Shown here piece after piece: positions 34,101 through 40,160 of a stretch of DNA of 64,000 bases (positions within the stretch are counted from its first letter, which is position 1; each line of letters starts with the position of its first letter). The translations under genes and the position numbers were made by a program. The notes under the pieces were generated by a model that had not been told where the DNA came from, did not search any database, and saw only the letters and a program-made list of their open reading frames with translations. The DNA comes from Nansenia antarctica. Taxonomy: Eukaryota > Chordata > Actinopteri > Argentiniformes > Microstomatidae. The stretch is from NCBI GenBank assembly GCA_963989245.1, contig OZ022342.1, positions 52,854,582 to 52,918,581 of the forward strand. The letters run 5' to 3'.

Positions 34101-35304
34101 CTTCGAGCAGATCTGCGAGGCGTACGGCCGGAGCAAGGCCACCGCCCCCGTCCTCCAGGGCCTGAACAAGCACCTGCTGGGGACCCTGGCCTGTCTGCTG
34201 GCCCCCCTCCGCCTGGCCGCCCTGGAGCTCAGCAGCCAGAGACGCCCCACCCTGCAGCAGGTCCTGCCGGTCTACATGCGCCTGGAGAAGCTCTTCACCT
34301 CCAAGGCTGGGGAGGCCGGGGCGGGCACCGCCTCCAAGCTCTGTCACTACTTCCTGGAGGCTCTCAAGGAGAACTTCAAGGTGGGGGCGGGGAGGGGAGG
34401 GGAGGAGGGGCGGGGGGGGAGGGGGAAGTATTTTCTCATTTTATTCCAAGGCGACTTACAATCGCTACATTTGACTAAGCAAGTGAATCATCTCATAGTT
34501 AATCTCTCTACATTTTGTTTAAATGACTCACTGAATCGTGTACTTACACTAGCAGTTATAGTTCTTTTTGAATCGATATATGCACACTATGATTGCTTTT
34601 GACGGAAACATTTCCAATTTACATCATGATTTAACACCAAAGGTAGTTACAGAGAATACACACACACACACTGATATTTTACTGTTAAGATCACTGAGCC
34701 CTTAAAAGTCCCCCCCCCCCATTGTCTGTAGGTGGAGAAAGCCCACCAGGTTGCCATGGTTCTGGACCCCCAGCTGAAGCTCCGCTCCGTCCCGGCCTAT
34801 CAGCATGAAGAGATCATCGCCCGCGCCTGCGAGATGGCCACCGAGACCCGAGACGGGACGCACGGCACCGGCGGAACCTCTGGTGGCGAGGACAGGGACG
34901 GAGACCGGCCCCCCACGCCCAAACGCAGCCGCGCCGACCTCACCGGAGGAGGAAGTGGCGCAGGGAACCCCCGAGCAGCGGCAGGAGCGTCCTGCGTGGT
35001 GTCGGGCGGAGACGCAGACCCCCAAACCCAGACCCAGATCAGACAGGAAGTGTTCCAGTACCTGGCGGACCCTCTGCTCCAGGGAACGCCAGCCCCCGAC
35101 CTGTTCCAGTACTGGGGGACGTCGGCGGGCCAGAGGTACCCCAGACTGGCTTCCTTGGCGCTGTGGCTCCTCGCCGTCCCCGCCGTCGGGGTCCGGAGCG
35201 AGTGCGCAAGCGTGTGCGAGCAGACTCTGGCCATGAAGAGGAGGCAGCAGGTCACAGCGGACGAAATGAACAAACTCATCTTCCTCCGCTCCAACATGGC
35301 CTGA
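11484..35304 (+). CDS. znf618: znf618: zinc finger protein 618, 13 visible coding exons (span)
   Basis: Joining 11511-11748, 12244-12321, 12760-12804, 13705-13794, 24066-24146, 26083-26172, 26695-26790, 27557-27634, 27901-27948, 32259-32336, 32891-33115, 33269-34380 and 34732-35304 gives one open frame of 943 codons plus stop, close to the mammalian protein (about 954). Every intron has GT..AG ends and matching phase. Domains: an acidic/Ser-Pro N-terminus with a VKKEP SUMO-type motif, fingers at about residues 84-104, 127-147, 184-204 and 286-306, a Gln/Pro-rich linker, and from about 395 to the end an RNase-H-like, hAT-transposase-derived region ending in a hATC-like dimerisation motif. In mammals ZNF618 is a nuclear partner of UHRF2 that helps it act at 5-hydroxymethylcytosine; this role is family knowledge, not visible here. 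The true N-terminus is uncertain. Introns are heavily loaded with transposons but the coding frame is intact. Confidence 0.93.
11749..12243 (+). other. znf618 intron 1
   Basis: Contains Tc1-like debris at about 11825-11915 (GAGGAAGCATTTTGTCTTC, also seen near 29590) and a MITE copy. Confidence 0.8.
11951..12075. repeat. Palindromic MITE copy 1 (GGAATGG...CATTACAATRAGCCC family)
   Basis: Contains ATTCCATGCATTACAATAAG, then CCCGTCCTCTGATTTCTACC and TCCACCAGCCTCC, preceded by the inverted GGAATG block. The same words recur at 36352, 42267, 43152 and 46234. Confidence 0.7.
12244..12321 (+). CDS. znf618: znf618 coding exon 2: C2H2 finger 1
   Basis: Begins CACAG|GC TCC TAC and reads GSYVCGICGKKYKYYNCFQT then HVRAHR: C-x2-C-x12-H-x3-H. 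78 nt, phase 1 at both ends. Donor CGAG|GTAAGG. Confidence 0.95.
12760..12804 (+). CDS. znf618: znf618 coding exon 3: short linker exon
   Basis: 45 nt between TCTGCAG and AACA|GTGAGT, reading ESDGMPLEGAPPPSN in the phase carried from exon 2. It matches the position of the short linker between fingers 1 and 2 of ZNF618 (ending SNN before FRY). It is too short to stand out as a frame and was found by phase. Confidence 0.88.
12846..12914. repeat. (CA)n microsatellite, about 70 bp
   Basis: Pure CA dinucleotide array 40 bp downstream of the exon 3 donor. Confidence 0.95.
13085..13635. repeat. Tandem repeat, period about 170 bp, three degenerate copies
   Basis: The anchor GACAAAATTCAAA..GTTCATTC occurs at about 13275, 13448 and, degenerate, 13617. 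The block TTTTGCCTGCATTATTTSAG recurs between them, with an older copy before 13265. AT-rich, non-coding, in intron 3. Confidence 0.8.
13705..13794 (+). CDS. znf618: znf618 coding exon 4: C2H2 finger 2
   Basis: Acceptor CTGCAG. Reads NTFRYSCDICGKKYKYYSCF then QEHRDLHAVD: C-x2-C-x12-H-x3-H. 90 nt, phase 1 at both ends. The donor GATG|GTAACT is followed at once by a minisatellite whose unit begins with the same GTAACTAC. Confidence 0.95.
13795..13925. repeat. 21-bp minisatellite, block 1 (starts at the exon 4 splice donor)
   Basis: Units of GTAACTACCCCTGTCATC plus TCT/TCC, about five copies, beginning with the donor GT itself. The array is cut at TGTA by the Tc1 element at 13926 and continues at 18984 and again at about 22408. 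Confidence 0.9.
14718..15197. mobile_element. hAT-type MITE, 480 bp, inside the Tc1 transposase
   Basis: Terminal repeats CAGGGTTCCCAC / GTGGGAACCCTG, with the subterminal words CCTTGAAATCCTTGA and TTGAAAGTCCTTGAAAGG in inverse. CTTCCA lies directly outside both ends (14712-14717; 15198-15203), a 6-bp duplication. Carries a (CT)n tract at 14832-14888 and no coding capacity. Confidence 0.85.
15945..16165. repeat. Minisatellite, about 26-30 bp unit (CTGTTGTCTGTCTCTCTGTT)
   Basis: About eight copies of CTGTTGTCTGTCTCTCTGTT followed by GCTGTC or GCTCTCCTCT. Two unit lengths alternate. It lies inside the hAT element. Confidence 0.9.
16421..16500 (+). pseudogene. THAP-like zinc finger start, degenerate (tentative)
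   Basis: The ATG at 16421 opens MGKTGKCCVPCCMNRSESKK followed by RLNCHS. The Cys/Asn-Arg spacing resembles the first half of a THAP domain (C-x-V-x-G-C-x-N-R). The usual Gly is a Cys, and the FP, W and AVPTIF blocks are missing. THAP fingers are common in transposases and fish transposon cargo. It may be chance. Confidence 0.35.
17500..18925 (-). mobile_element. Second Tc1/IS630-type element, inserted in the right repeat of the Tc1 element
   Basis: The right Tc1 repeat is broken between about 17500 and 18925 relative to its left mate. The inserted DNA carries, on the minus strand at about 17893-18025, YQGWIRHARRYFPLCLAREN then IACDVDEVLWP, the well-known C-terminus of a fish IS630/Tc1-family transposase. 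The upstream catalytic part is missing and replaced by a 354-bp tandem duplication. The exact ends were not resolved. Confidence 0.7.
18026..18720. repeat. Tandem duplication, period about 354 bp, two copies
   Basis: TTCAACACAGGAGAGCTCA starts both copies (about 18026 and 18379), and both run through CAAGGAAGAGTGTGCCAAAT to GGTCATTGTGTTTGA with only scattered differences. Non-coding. Confidence 0.9.
18984..19131. repeat. 21-bp minisatellite, block 2
   Basis: Continues GTAACTACCCC(G/T)(T/C)(T/C)CATCTYC units directly after the Tc1 right end and its TA. Cut again by TAGGGGTGTAAC at 19132. Confidence 0.9.
19132..20069. mobile_element. Degenerate TIR element with TAGGGGTG ends
   Basis: Left TAGGGGTGTAACAGATCACC and right (reverse complement) TAGGGGTGATCCGTACGGAT. 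This sort of end is seen in hAT-like fish repeats. It holds a short (AT)n at about 19311-19325. The duplication cannot be read because a LINE abuts the right side and a minisatellite the left. Confidence 0.6.
20070..22395 (-). mobile_element. L2/CR1-group LINE, 5'-truncated, minus strand
   Basis: The 3' end (minus strand) is at 20070 with a GATA-type tail (TAGATAGATAGATAG). The 3' UTR word GGTACCAAACAACGAAATTT reversed is shared with the LINE ending at about 53195. The coding frame extends back to about 22380, where it stops abruptly against the minisatellite, as expected for target-primed integration of an incomplete cDNA. Confidence 0.9.
20429..22228 (-). CDS. LINE ORF2 fragment: reverse transcriptase, 599 codons open
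   Basis: Reverse transcriptase of a non-LTR retrotransposon that copies its RNA at nicked chromosomal DNA. RT motifs with approximate residues: VDPRKASGPDGV 151-162, NDYRPVAL 213-220, LLFVDFSSAFNTI 281-293 (motif A, catalytic Asp), STGSPQGCVLSP 339-350 (motif B), FADDTTVVG 372-380 (motif C, catalytic Asp pair), and a C-terminal KLYETRCLRRASK region. The endonuclease domain is missing. Upstream, the same frame continues through one stop (..LEQYT*SVLNH..) to MGKSAPTTTKTVRTW near 22375. The long clean frame marks it as the youngest LINE here. It is a transposon gene, not a host gene. Confidence 0.9.
   Translation of the reverse strand: MNCTNSVTVDKRVRVYPNTKPWMTGKVQKLLNERDNAFFAGKRTPLYSSTRANLKRGIKAAKAEHREKIEECLLSNDSRRMWQGVQQMTNFRANRLTAAEDDPLLAGKLNTFYARFDEGRTEVTTTQTPLSPALSSLTLTEHEVRRVLKAVDPRKASGPDGVLGRVLRDCADQLAGVFTNIFNQSLSQATVPPCLKTSTIIPVPKKSTVSCLNDYRPVALTPIIMKCFEKLVRAHILTRLPPNLDPYQFAYRAHRSTEDAIATTLHATLSHLERGNSYARLLFVDFSSAFNTILPDRLVTKLLDLGLSHSICAWIKDFLTNRPQRVRVGPHTSTALSLSTGSPQGCVLSPILYNLYTHDFTPIHPSNYIVKFADDTTVVGCISGGDEAAYRDEVEQLSKLCKVNNLLLNKSKTQELIVDYRRKKSEILPLLIDGESVEMVSNLRFLGHIIRDDLAWKDNTKGTIKRAQQRLYTLRCLKKQHSKQEMLVAFYHGAVESILTFGISNWYHSCTAAERNDLQRVVRTAQGITGATLPSLEKLYETRCLRRASKISKDPTHPGHEHFVKLPSNRRYRTPAAKTNRLKNCFYHRAVKALNTEKA
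22408..22525. repeat. 21-bp minisatellite, block 3
   Basis: TGTAACTACCCCTCCCATCC units, about five copies, same unit as 13795 and 18984, resuming after the LINE. Confidence 0.9.
22526..22797. other. Intron 4, no feature seen
   Basis: Nothing recognised between the minisatellite and the TTA-flanked element. Confidence 0.6.
22801..23892. mobile_element. TTA-flanked TIR element, 1092 bp (PIF/Harbinger-like)
   Basis: Ends TGGAGCTTTTCCATTG and (right, reverse complement) TGGCGCTTTTCCACTG, with TTA on both sides (22798-22800; 23893-23895), a Harbinger-type TWA duplication. Subterminal GGTACGGTACGGCA and CCGTACCGTACTT words mirror each other. An internal word, TAATAAGTGCCGCTATACAG, is repeated at about 22950 and 23226. 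No transposase. Confidence 0.8.
24066..24146 (+). CDS. znf618: znf618 coding exon 5: acidic linker
   Basis: Acceptor CAACCCAG, donor CCAA|GTAAGA. 81 nt reading DPYEHVVLPVEDLKEEEPVE then PYQKIGP. Corresponds to the DPF..VKEEPPEPFQKIGP block of ZNF618. LKEE fits a SUMO consensus. Phase 1 at both ends. Confidence 0.93.
24237..25737. mobile_element. Inverted-repeat (foldback-like) element, about 1.5 kb
   Basis: Long arms: left about 24237-24690 and right about 24975-25737 are inverse copies. Examples are CTGTGTTCAAAACTGTGAAG against its complement near 25410, and AATGTAGTGTAC..GTAAATGTACTGTAAC against GGTACATTTAC..GTACACTACATTT. Terminal words are TTTTTTTCCCCGATT and AATCGGAAAAAAC. The arms carry local duplications and no transposase frame. 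Superfamily undetermined, perhaps a Tc1-derived deletion product. Confidence 0.75.
25746..26082. other. Intron 5 remainder, no feature seen
   Basis: AT-rich, ends in the TTTTATTTTCCTCAG acceptor of exon 6. Confidence 0.6.
26083..26172 (+). CDS. znf618: znf618 coding exon 6: C2H2 finger 3
   Basis: Reads KTGSYVCEFCGKQYKYFNPY then QEHVALHTPM: C-x2-C-x12-H-x3-H. 90 nt, donor ATGA|GTAAGT, phase 1 at both ends. Confidence 0.95.
   Translation, partial: KLGATCVSSVGNSTSTLTPTRSMLLFTHQ
26213..26402. repeat. (TAA)n plus TTTATTTGTATAGCGCTTTT tail and a 60-bp tandem duplication
   Basis: (AAT)n at about 26213-26238 is followed by CTTTATTTGTATAGCGCTTT, a common fish retroposon tail. Then TATAATCTTAATTTAATTAT occurs twice (about 26287 and 26347). 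Non-coding. Confidence 0.75.
26695..26790 (+). CDS. znf618: znf618 coding exon 7: linker
   Basis: Acceptor TTCACGCAG, donor TCGG|GTGAGG. 96 nt reading SSFDARLPRSQHRGNMEVSK then YGPLKLEHSQS. Poorly conserved spacer between fingers 3 and 4. Support comes from splice sites and phase. Confidence 0.8.
27011..27082. repeat. (CT)n microsatellite
   Basis: Pure CT array of about 72 bp in intron 7. Confidence 0.95.
27557..27634 (+). CDS. znf618: znf618 coding exon 8: linker ending SSQNSS
   Basis: Acceptor TTTCACAG, donor AGTG|GTGAGC. 78 nt reading ESPFSRKIESKMQSSLVDTN then SSQNSS, matching the FSRR..ETNSSSQNSSE block before finger 4 of ZNF618. Phase 1 at both ends. Confidence 0.92.
27836..27872. repeat. 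(GT/GTGC)n microsatellite just upstream of exon 9
   Basis: GTGTGTGCGTGTGCGTGTGCGTG array ending 29 bp before the exon 9 acceptor. Confidence 0.9.
27901..27948 (+). CDS. znf618: znf618 coding exon 9: 48-nt, probably optional cassette exon
   Basis: Acceptor CTCCCTCAG, donor CAGA|GTGAGT. Reads GTPSPLVAGSFPAQTQ in phase. Skipping it joins exon 8 to exon 10 as SSE-PYTCG, exactly the junction of the standard mammalian protein, while inclusion gives K-PYTCG. Both keep frame. Confidence 0.75.
28131..28193. repeat. (GT)n microsatellite
   Basis: Pure GT array of about 63 bp in intron 9. Confidence 0.95.
28194..29573. other. Intron 9, mostly undefined; possible LINE fragment
   Basis: The frame at 28965-29180 reads MIKALNISLKASIIQKLYLH then FFSRILREARPLFN, somewhat like the C-terminal part of L1-type ORF2, but too short and decayed to assign. 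The rest shows nothing recognisable. Confidence 0.35.
29574..30870. mobile_element. Degenerate Tc1-like remnant
   Basis: Begins with the Tc1-type terminus CAGTGCCCTCCATAAGTGTT (29574). Around 30290-30530 are the Tc1 words ACCAGACGCTGGGTATATTT, GGTGATGCTCTGCCAGACCT and TTTGGGGTCATTGTC. A 30-bp tandem duplication (TTCACTTGTAGCTGAGAAGA) lies at about 30567-30626, and a 19-nt C tract at 30695-30713. The right end is not defined. Confidence 0.65.
30871..32258. other. Intron 9 remainder, no gene
   Basis: Contains a CpG-richer patch at about 31150-31860 (GCGTTTTGTTGCCGTACGTT and, in inverse sense, GCGTTGCGTCGGAAG near 31810) that may be an old TIR element. Nothing firm. Confidence 0.45.
32259..32336 (+). 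CDS. znf618: znf618 coding exon 10: C2H2 finger 4
   Basis: Acceptor GTTCTAG, donor GCTG|GTGAGT. Reads PYTCGACGIQFQFYNNLLEH then MQSHA, essentially the conserved fourth finger of ZNF618 (C-x2-C-x12-H-x3-H). 78 nt, phase 1 at both ends. Confidence 0.95.
32843..32880. repeat. C17 plus (CT)n tract inside the exon 11 polypyrimidine tract
   Basis: Seventeen C followed by CT repeats, directly upstream of the CTCCTTAG acceptor at 32890. Confidence 0.9.
32891..33115 (+). CDS. znf618: znf618 coding exon 11: Gln/Pro-rich linker
   Basis: 225 nt reading ADNQNHNQGESPKTSSGTAV, then repeats of TQVQ/TQAQ and APAQPHAPVQPH, ending RNHSVN. The family has ADNEN..NQSRSPP here. The TQ and AP-x-QPH repeats are an expansion of this copy and likely disordered. 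Donor AACC|GTGAGT, phase 1. Confidence 0.88.
33269..34380 (+). CDS. znf618: znf618 coding exon 12: RNase-H/hAT-like region
   Basis: 1112 nt from CCGACAG to TTCAAG|GTGGGG, 371 residues (about 383-753). Blocks conserved with ZNF618: AERLLRVMCSDLGVLNVLHS, FLKLAQTLVDTGARHGAYST, LPRMYNQVKVKVTCALGSNA, WVQNVLSEFVMSDVRVAYVT, CLRCAGCSLGAVVQAVL, HFEQICEAYGRSK, LNKHLLGTLACLLAPLRLAA and LCHYFLEALKENFK. This is a domesticated transposase-like fold, and the family is not known to transpose. A Gly-rich insert after VTDPRVS (about residues 551-573) is longer than in mammals. The exon is very GC-rich with GC-biased third positions, which produces long antisense and off-frame shadow frames. Phase 0 at its 3' end. 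Confidence 0.95.
34381..34731. other. znf618 last intron with a LINE 3'-tail fragment
   Basis: 34438-34520 carries TTCCAAGGCGACTTACAATC and CATTTGACTAAGCAAGTGAA, the inverse of a common fish LINE 3' end also found at 60868. A C10 run precedes the TGTCTGTAG acceptor at 34731. Confidence 0.7.
34732..35304 (+). CDS. znf618: znf618 coding exon 13: C-terminus with hATC-like motif, stop TGA
   Basis: 190 residues. VEKAHQVAMVLDPQLKLRSV joins exon 12 in phase 0 (family ENFKV-HPAHKVAMILDPQ). A low-complexity Gly/Pro/Arg stretch (about 785-840) holds a TPKRSR basic patch, a possible nuclear signal. The end LALWLLAVPAVGVRSECASV then CEQTLAMKRRQQ..NKLIFL matches the last block of ZNF618 and resembles the hAT dimerisation motif, where the transposase SER is replaced. 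Stop at 35302-35304. Confidence 0.95.
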   Translation: MEKAHQVAMVLDPQLKLRSVPAYQHEEIIARACEMATETRDGTHGTGGTSGGEDRDGDRPPTPKRSRADLTGGGSGAGNPRAAAGASCVVSGGDADPQTQTQIRQEVFQYLADPLLQGTPAPDLFQYWGTSAGQRYPRLASLALWLLAVPAVGVRSECASVCEQTLAMKRRQQVTADEMNKLIFLRSNMA

Positions 35305-35515
35305 GACTGAGTAGACTTGGCCGAGAGGTGTTGTCCTCAATCGTCTTCTACACTCCTCGCCTCCTCCCTCTACGCTCCCTTCTCCCCTCCTAGATATCAT
35401 GCTCCGATGCGTTTCGCAAAAATCGAGAGAGGATTCGAGGAATAGAAGGAAGTCTGTCGGGGCGTAAACCAAACACTAACCAAACCACAACCATCGCTCA
35501 ACCGATGACCAGACT
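35305..35515 (+). other. znf618 3' UTR start
   Basis: Downstream of the stop. No AATAAA occurs before the TIR element at 35518. Candidates lie only far downstream (37878, 39572, 39843), so the cleavage site is not determined. Confidence 0.5.
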
Positions 35516-35517
35516 AC

Positions 35518-36231
35518 CGTATTTTCCGGACTATAAGTCGCTCCGGAGTATAAGTCGCATCAGCCAAAAAATGCGACATTAAGAGGAAAAAACATATATA
35601 AGTCGCACTGGACTATAAGTCGCATTTATTTAGAAATATATTTCACAAAATCCAAGACCAAGAACAGACATTTAATCTGGAAAGGCAAGTTTATTCAACT
35701 ACACAATAGCACACAGAACAACAGGCTGAATAGAAGTCTGGTATGTTAACGTAGCACATTAACAGTTATTCAGCAACACAATAGCATAAAGAACATACCT
35801 GGGAGGCTGAATAGGCTAAATGAACATAACAAGCCAGCGAGTCCAACAAGCAAGTTACCAGTAAGCAAGTTCACCAAGCTACCGTTTGCTTAGCGTCAAC
35901 AAGCTAATGTTTTAGATAGCTTCTTCAGGGGAATAGGAGCAGCATATAGTTGTCACAAGCCCAGAGCGGCCCAGAGCGCCCTCTGTCGGCTGTAGACGGT
36001 AATGTTTTAGATCACTTCTTCAGGAGAATAGGAGCAGCATATAGTTGTCACAAGCCCAGAGCGGCCCAGAGCGCCCTCTGTCGGCTGTAGACGGTAATGT
36101 TTACTCCTTGGTTCATGTCAGTCAGTATGAAATGATATATATATTGATATATAAGTCGCACCTGACTATAAGTCGCAGGACCAGCCAAACTATGAAAAAA
36201 AGCGCGACTTATAGTCCGGAAAATACGGTAC
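35518..36231. mobile_element. TA-flanked TIR element with CCGTATTTTCCGGACTATAA ends
   Basis: Left CCGTATTTTCCGGACTATAA and its exact inverse TTATAGTCCGGAAAATACGG at the right, each bordered by TA. Inside, ACTATAAGTCGCA recurs, and a tandem duplication of about 95 bp (AGGAGCAGCATATAGTTGTC) covers about 35909-36100. About 0.7 kb with no transposase, a widespread fish MITE type. It sits about 210 bp after the znf618 stop and so may be part of its 3' UTR. Confidence 0.88.
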
Positions 36232-36351
36232 GTACGGTATAGAAGGGGTCGGGGGAACAAGGGCGGCTGAGGGAGATGCCATGAACATACTTCTGGGAGA
36301 GGACCTTTGCTGTAAAAGCATGTCGAAGTATCGGTGACATGAATCCAACAT

Positions 36352-36430
36352 AGTGGAGGCTGGTGGATGTAGAAATGGGAGGACGGGCATGCATTACAAT
36401 GAGCCCATCCTCTGATTGCTACCCCCGCCG
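36352..36430. repeat. Palindromic MITE copy 2 (partial)
   Basis: AGTGGAGGCTGGTGGATGTA, GGAGGACGGGC, CATTACAATGAGCCCATCCT: both ends are present but the central part is deleted. Confidence 0.75.
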
Positions 36431-36959
36431 TATGTCGGTCGTAAAGGAGGATCTCGCTAACATCCCATGCTGTTGATTCTTTGGTTTAACGCCATTTGCA
36501 GCATATAGAAAACGGATGGTCAGAGGGTTGGAGGTCGGTTTAGAACGAAACTGAGACATGAAACTGAGACACAACAACTATGTATGTACAGTATGTACAG
36601 GATTAAATGCCCTTTCGAATAGAAACACATCATATCTCACATGCATCTTGGCTTTATTGAATGGTGGACCTACAATCAGATCAGTTTCCCCCATGTAAAA
36701 CTGACTCAGTTTTATGAAGCATTTTGCTTGTTCCATCTGGTGCTAGCTATTTATTGTTGTCATGCAGGCCTTAATGATCTCTCTATTTTGCTGCATCTCT
36801 GCTGACCCGGAAATTGTAGATTATATCGAGTCAACTTCATGCCGTTACATCATTAACAGCACCATCTCTTCCATGGCTTGTTAGTGGTTAGACTTCAGTA
36901 TTTCCAACAGGAACTAAAGGGACAATGGATGGCCAATAGGATATACTGCCCTCTAGAGA

Positions 36960-37075
36960 TTGTATACTGGGCAGCTCTTTGCTCTGTTCTGCCCTCTGGT
37001 GGTTGTACACTGGGCTGCTGTCTGCTCAGTTCTGCCCTCTGGTGGTTGTATACAGAGCTTTTCTCTGCTCAACTC
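36960..37075. repeat. 43-bp tandem repeat, three copies
   Basis: CTGCCCTCTRGWGRTTGTAYAC at the head of each unit, spaced by about 43 bp. Confidence 0.85.
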
Positions 37076-40000
37076 TGACTTTGTAGCCATGCCATCAGAT
37101 GTTACTGTGTTTCATCCCTAAGTGACTTGAGGGTTTGGGCCATGTTCGTGTTATTAAAAGCATTCTTTAAACTGCTTCAAACTCCAAAGTGTGTATTTCA
37201 GTGTTCTCTGTTATACAGTATATCAGCTTGGTTTATTTATTTATTTGTCGTCCCAAGTCTTTTCTTTGTCCCTGGTTCTTTTTACTTGGAGGATGGAATT
37301 GATCCGATGTAGTTCGATCCACATTTCAATAGTCCAAAGAAACATAATGGTATGGTTGTTTGGGTTTCATGCTTTTAAATCATGCACTGGATTTGTTTTC
37401 ATAATGTAGCCTATCTGGTAGGATTCTATTATTTTGTAAGTTATTTATGTCCGCCACTAGACATTGTCTGTCCCCCAAACCTGCTTCATAACTTTTTAAA
37501 TTGCATTTATGACATTTTCAATTGCATTTTATTTCCTTCAAATTATCCACTGGTGGAAACCTTTCATCAAATAGATGTGACTTGCACAAATCTCACATTG
37601 TGATGATTTGTTAAATTGGTTCTACTGAAGTGGACTTGGGAAGTGTGTTATGGGAACGTCACATGAACATGTATATATTTAACCCTTCGATATAATAACA
37701 CACAAGAAGGTGTGCTTTATCGTGGATATCGAAATGGCTGGGATGCCGTTATAGCTATGGGTCACAGCCGAGTGTGTTATTGCTTTTATACAACGGGTTT
37801 ACACCGACAGCAACAATTCTGACAACAAGCAATGGTGCTACAGTTTTTTTTCATGATCTATTGCCCTCTGCCTGTAAAATAAATATTATAATTATTATTA
37901 TAAAACTGTTTAGGGGCGCAGGTTGGTTGATAGTTCTGGAATGCATGGTCTAATATGATTGGTATGGCAACCCAGTAAACACATCTCTACCTGGCTGGCT
38001 TATAAAAGCTAGCTAGCCAGTTTTTGTAGATTTTGAGTGTAGCAGCATAAGGATGGCAAAGATGACCCTGAATGAGCCATTATTGTCTGAATCCTTCTAT
38101 TGGTATAGCAACATTTTAATGCTCAAGAGTGTTTATGGCATGTATATAGTTTGCGAGTGAAAGTGATGAGGTAGCAGTGCTGATATTGTGGATATCGTAA
38201 GGGCTTGAATGCTTCTCGGCCAATCATAACACTTGATTTGATCAACCCGTTGTGAGGTATAATAGTGAGAGAGTGTCACACATTGGTTCATCGTGATAAC
38301 ATGCCTACTCAGTAGTAGTGACTATTTTCAGTCCAACACATTTCAACAAACACCTAGGTATTTCAAGTGCTTTTTACCTCAATTTCTACAGTGACAGGAA
38401 GAAATTACCAGGTTCATTTCTAGGATCCATCCCAACTTCAAATAGTTAGCTTACTTTAATGGCCAATGCAACTGACATGTTGAAATATTGACATTTGGTT
38501 TTAACCAAATGCTAATTTTGTATGGCAATTGTGAGCAGATTTTAATCTGACGATCTCACGTTAGGATTTCAAACCAGAAAAATGTTCAGGACTAATGATG
38601 TAATGAACTCAAATTCTATTGCCTCTAACACTTATTTTGCTAACATGAGAATAATGGCAATGCATGCAATCAATATTATAGTACCGATCTGTATCACGTA
38701 AGCCAGAGTGTTTCTTCTGAGATGGAACAGATTCAGCAGGCTGGGGGTAGAAGTTGTCTGGAGACTCAGATCTAGGATCAGCTTATCTTTCTCCAGTGCT
38801 AACCTTAACCATCATGAGGGCTGGAGACAGCACTGATCTTAGATCTGTGTCTGTAGAGGCAACATCATGCTACTCCTTTCAGGGGTGATGGACGACAGTG
38901 TGTAAATACAAGAGAACTGCTTTAGCTAGTTGCACCAGTTTTGTGTAAGATCGAACTTAGCCAAGTAATAACTCAAGTGTTTATTAAATTCAGACTTACA
39001 CAATACTAAATTCAAAAGGGTTGCACCATGCGTACTAGTTCTAACCTGGAGATTATAAATATTGAATATTTACTGGGTGTAGCTCTTCTTAGTGAATGGT
39101 TTATAATCGAGATGATGTGAAAACCTGTAACATTTGAGTTCCCTCACTAGTAACTGTGTCAGATAACTAGCTAGCCAGCTGACTAACTAGCTTGGTAATT
39201 ATGGTGAAGGAAATGTTCTTTTGATTGGCTACAACTTACACCCTGCTGCTAGTTAGTAATTTCCTTTGATTGATGATTGGCTACAACTTACACCCTACTA
39301 GTTAGTAATGTCCTATGTGTGGTGCAACTCAATTTAGTAAGTCAATAGTTTTAAAGTAACTTATGATCACTGCAGACTTAGTAAGGGCTTTACACATGAA
39401 CTTAGTGATGGATTTACACACTGCTGGTGCAACCCTGCTGTTTTATTCCACTAGGGGGAACAAGTGTTGCAGAAATGGACATAACACCATACCTCTTTTT
39501 ATAAACTAGCATTTCAAAGGTTTTGATACATGGAACTCAAGCTAGATACTGTTATAGAGACAAATATTCAGAATAAAGTTTTTATTTTCCGGTGTTAAGT
39601 TATTTAGAGACCACATATTAGGCTTCATAGAAAACTGTTCTTGTTACTTTTCTGGTTGGTGTGTCTAAAGAAGATGCTGATTGAACTGTAAATACAAGAT
39701 GGCTAACATGAATACTCTTTCCTTATCAGTCTACATTTTTGTCTATTATATTCTCAAATCCAATTGAGCATCAATGTTGTGTTCAGCATCATTTTACAAA
39801 GACGTCAAATCTTTGTTCTTTTTGTACTCTGCTAGACTGCAAAATAAAATGCAATTTCCTGTTTGTTTGATTCTATAATTTGTTTTCTTTTATCATGCTT
39901 TGGCAGATAGTTTTCTTCTGTTTTGTGGATCTGAGTTGTCTTATCAGTAGACCTAATTTATACTTTTGTAGCAACACTATTTTTATATACAGATGATGAT

Positions 40001-40119
40001 GATAGGAATCCAAGTCTTTTGTTGGTGAATGTGCCGAAGTGGCAGCGCTGTACAATGTTCTTAACAACATTACCCACTTGTAGTATGTGCTCTGTGAATA
40101 AACTCGCTCAAATTGATGT

Positions 40120-40120
<1 letters not shown>
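37076..40120. other. Intergenic or distal 3' UTR, no gene
   Basis: 37680-38290 looks like an old TIR element (GATATCGAAATGGCTGGGAT near the left, GTGGATATCGTAAGGGCTTG near the right). 38760-38870 has CTAGGATCAGCTTATC..CTAACCTTAACCATCATGAG, a common fish repeat word. 39225-39315 is a short tandem duplication (GATTGGCTACAACTTACACC). AATAAA occurs at 37878, 39572 and 39843. Nothing coding. Confidence 0.5.

Positions 40121-40123
<3 letters not shown>

Positions 40124-40157
<34 letters not shown>
40124..40157. repeat. (GT)n microsatellite
   Basis: Pure GT array. Confidence 0.95.

Positions 40158-40160
<3 letters not shown>

Noticed and set aside
33136..34347. 403-codon antisense frame over znf618 exon 12, and a 422-codon + strand frame in another register
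   Set aside because: Both are by-products of the GC-rich third positions of exon 12. The sense frame matches ZNF618 block by block, and neither shadow frame resembles a protein family.
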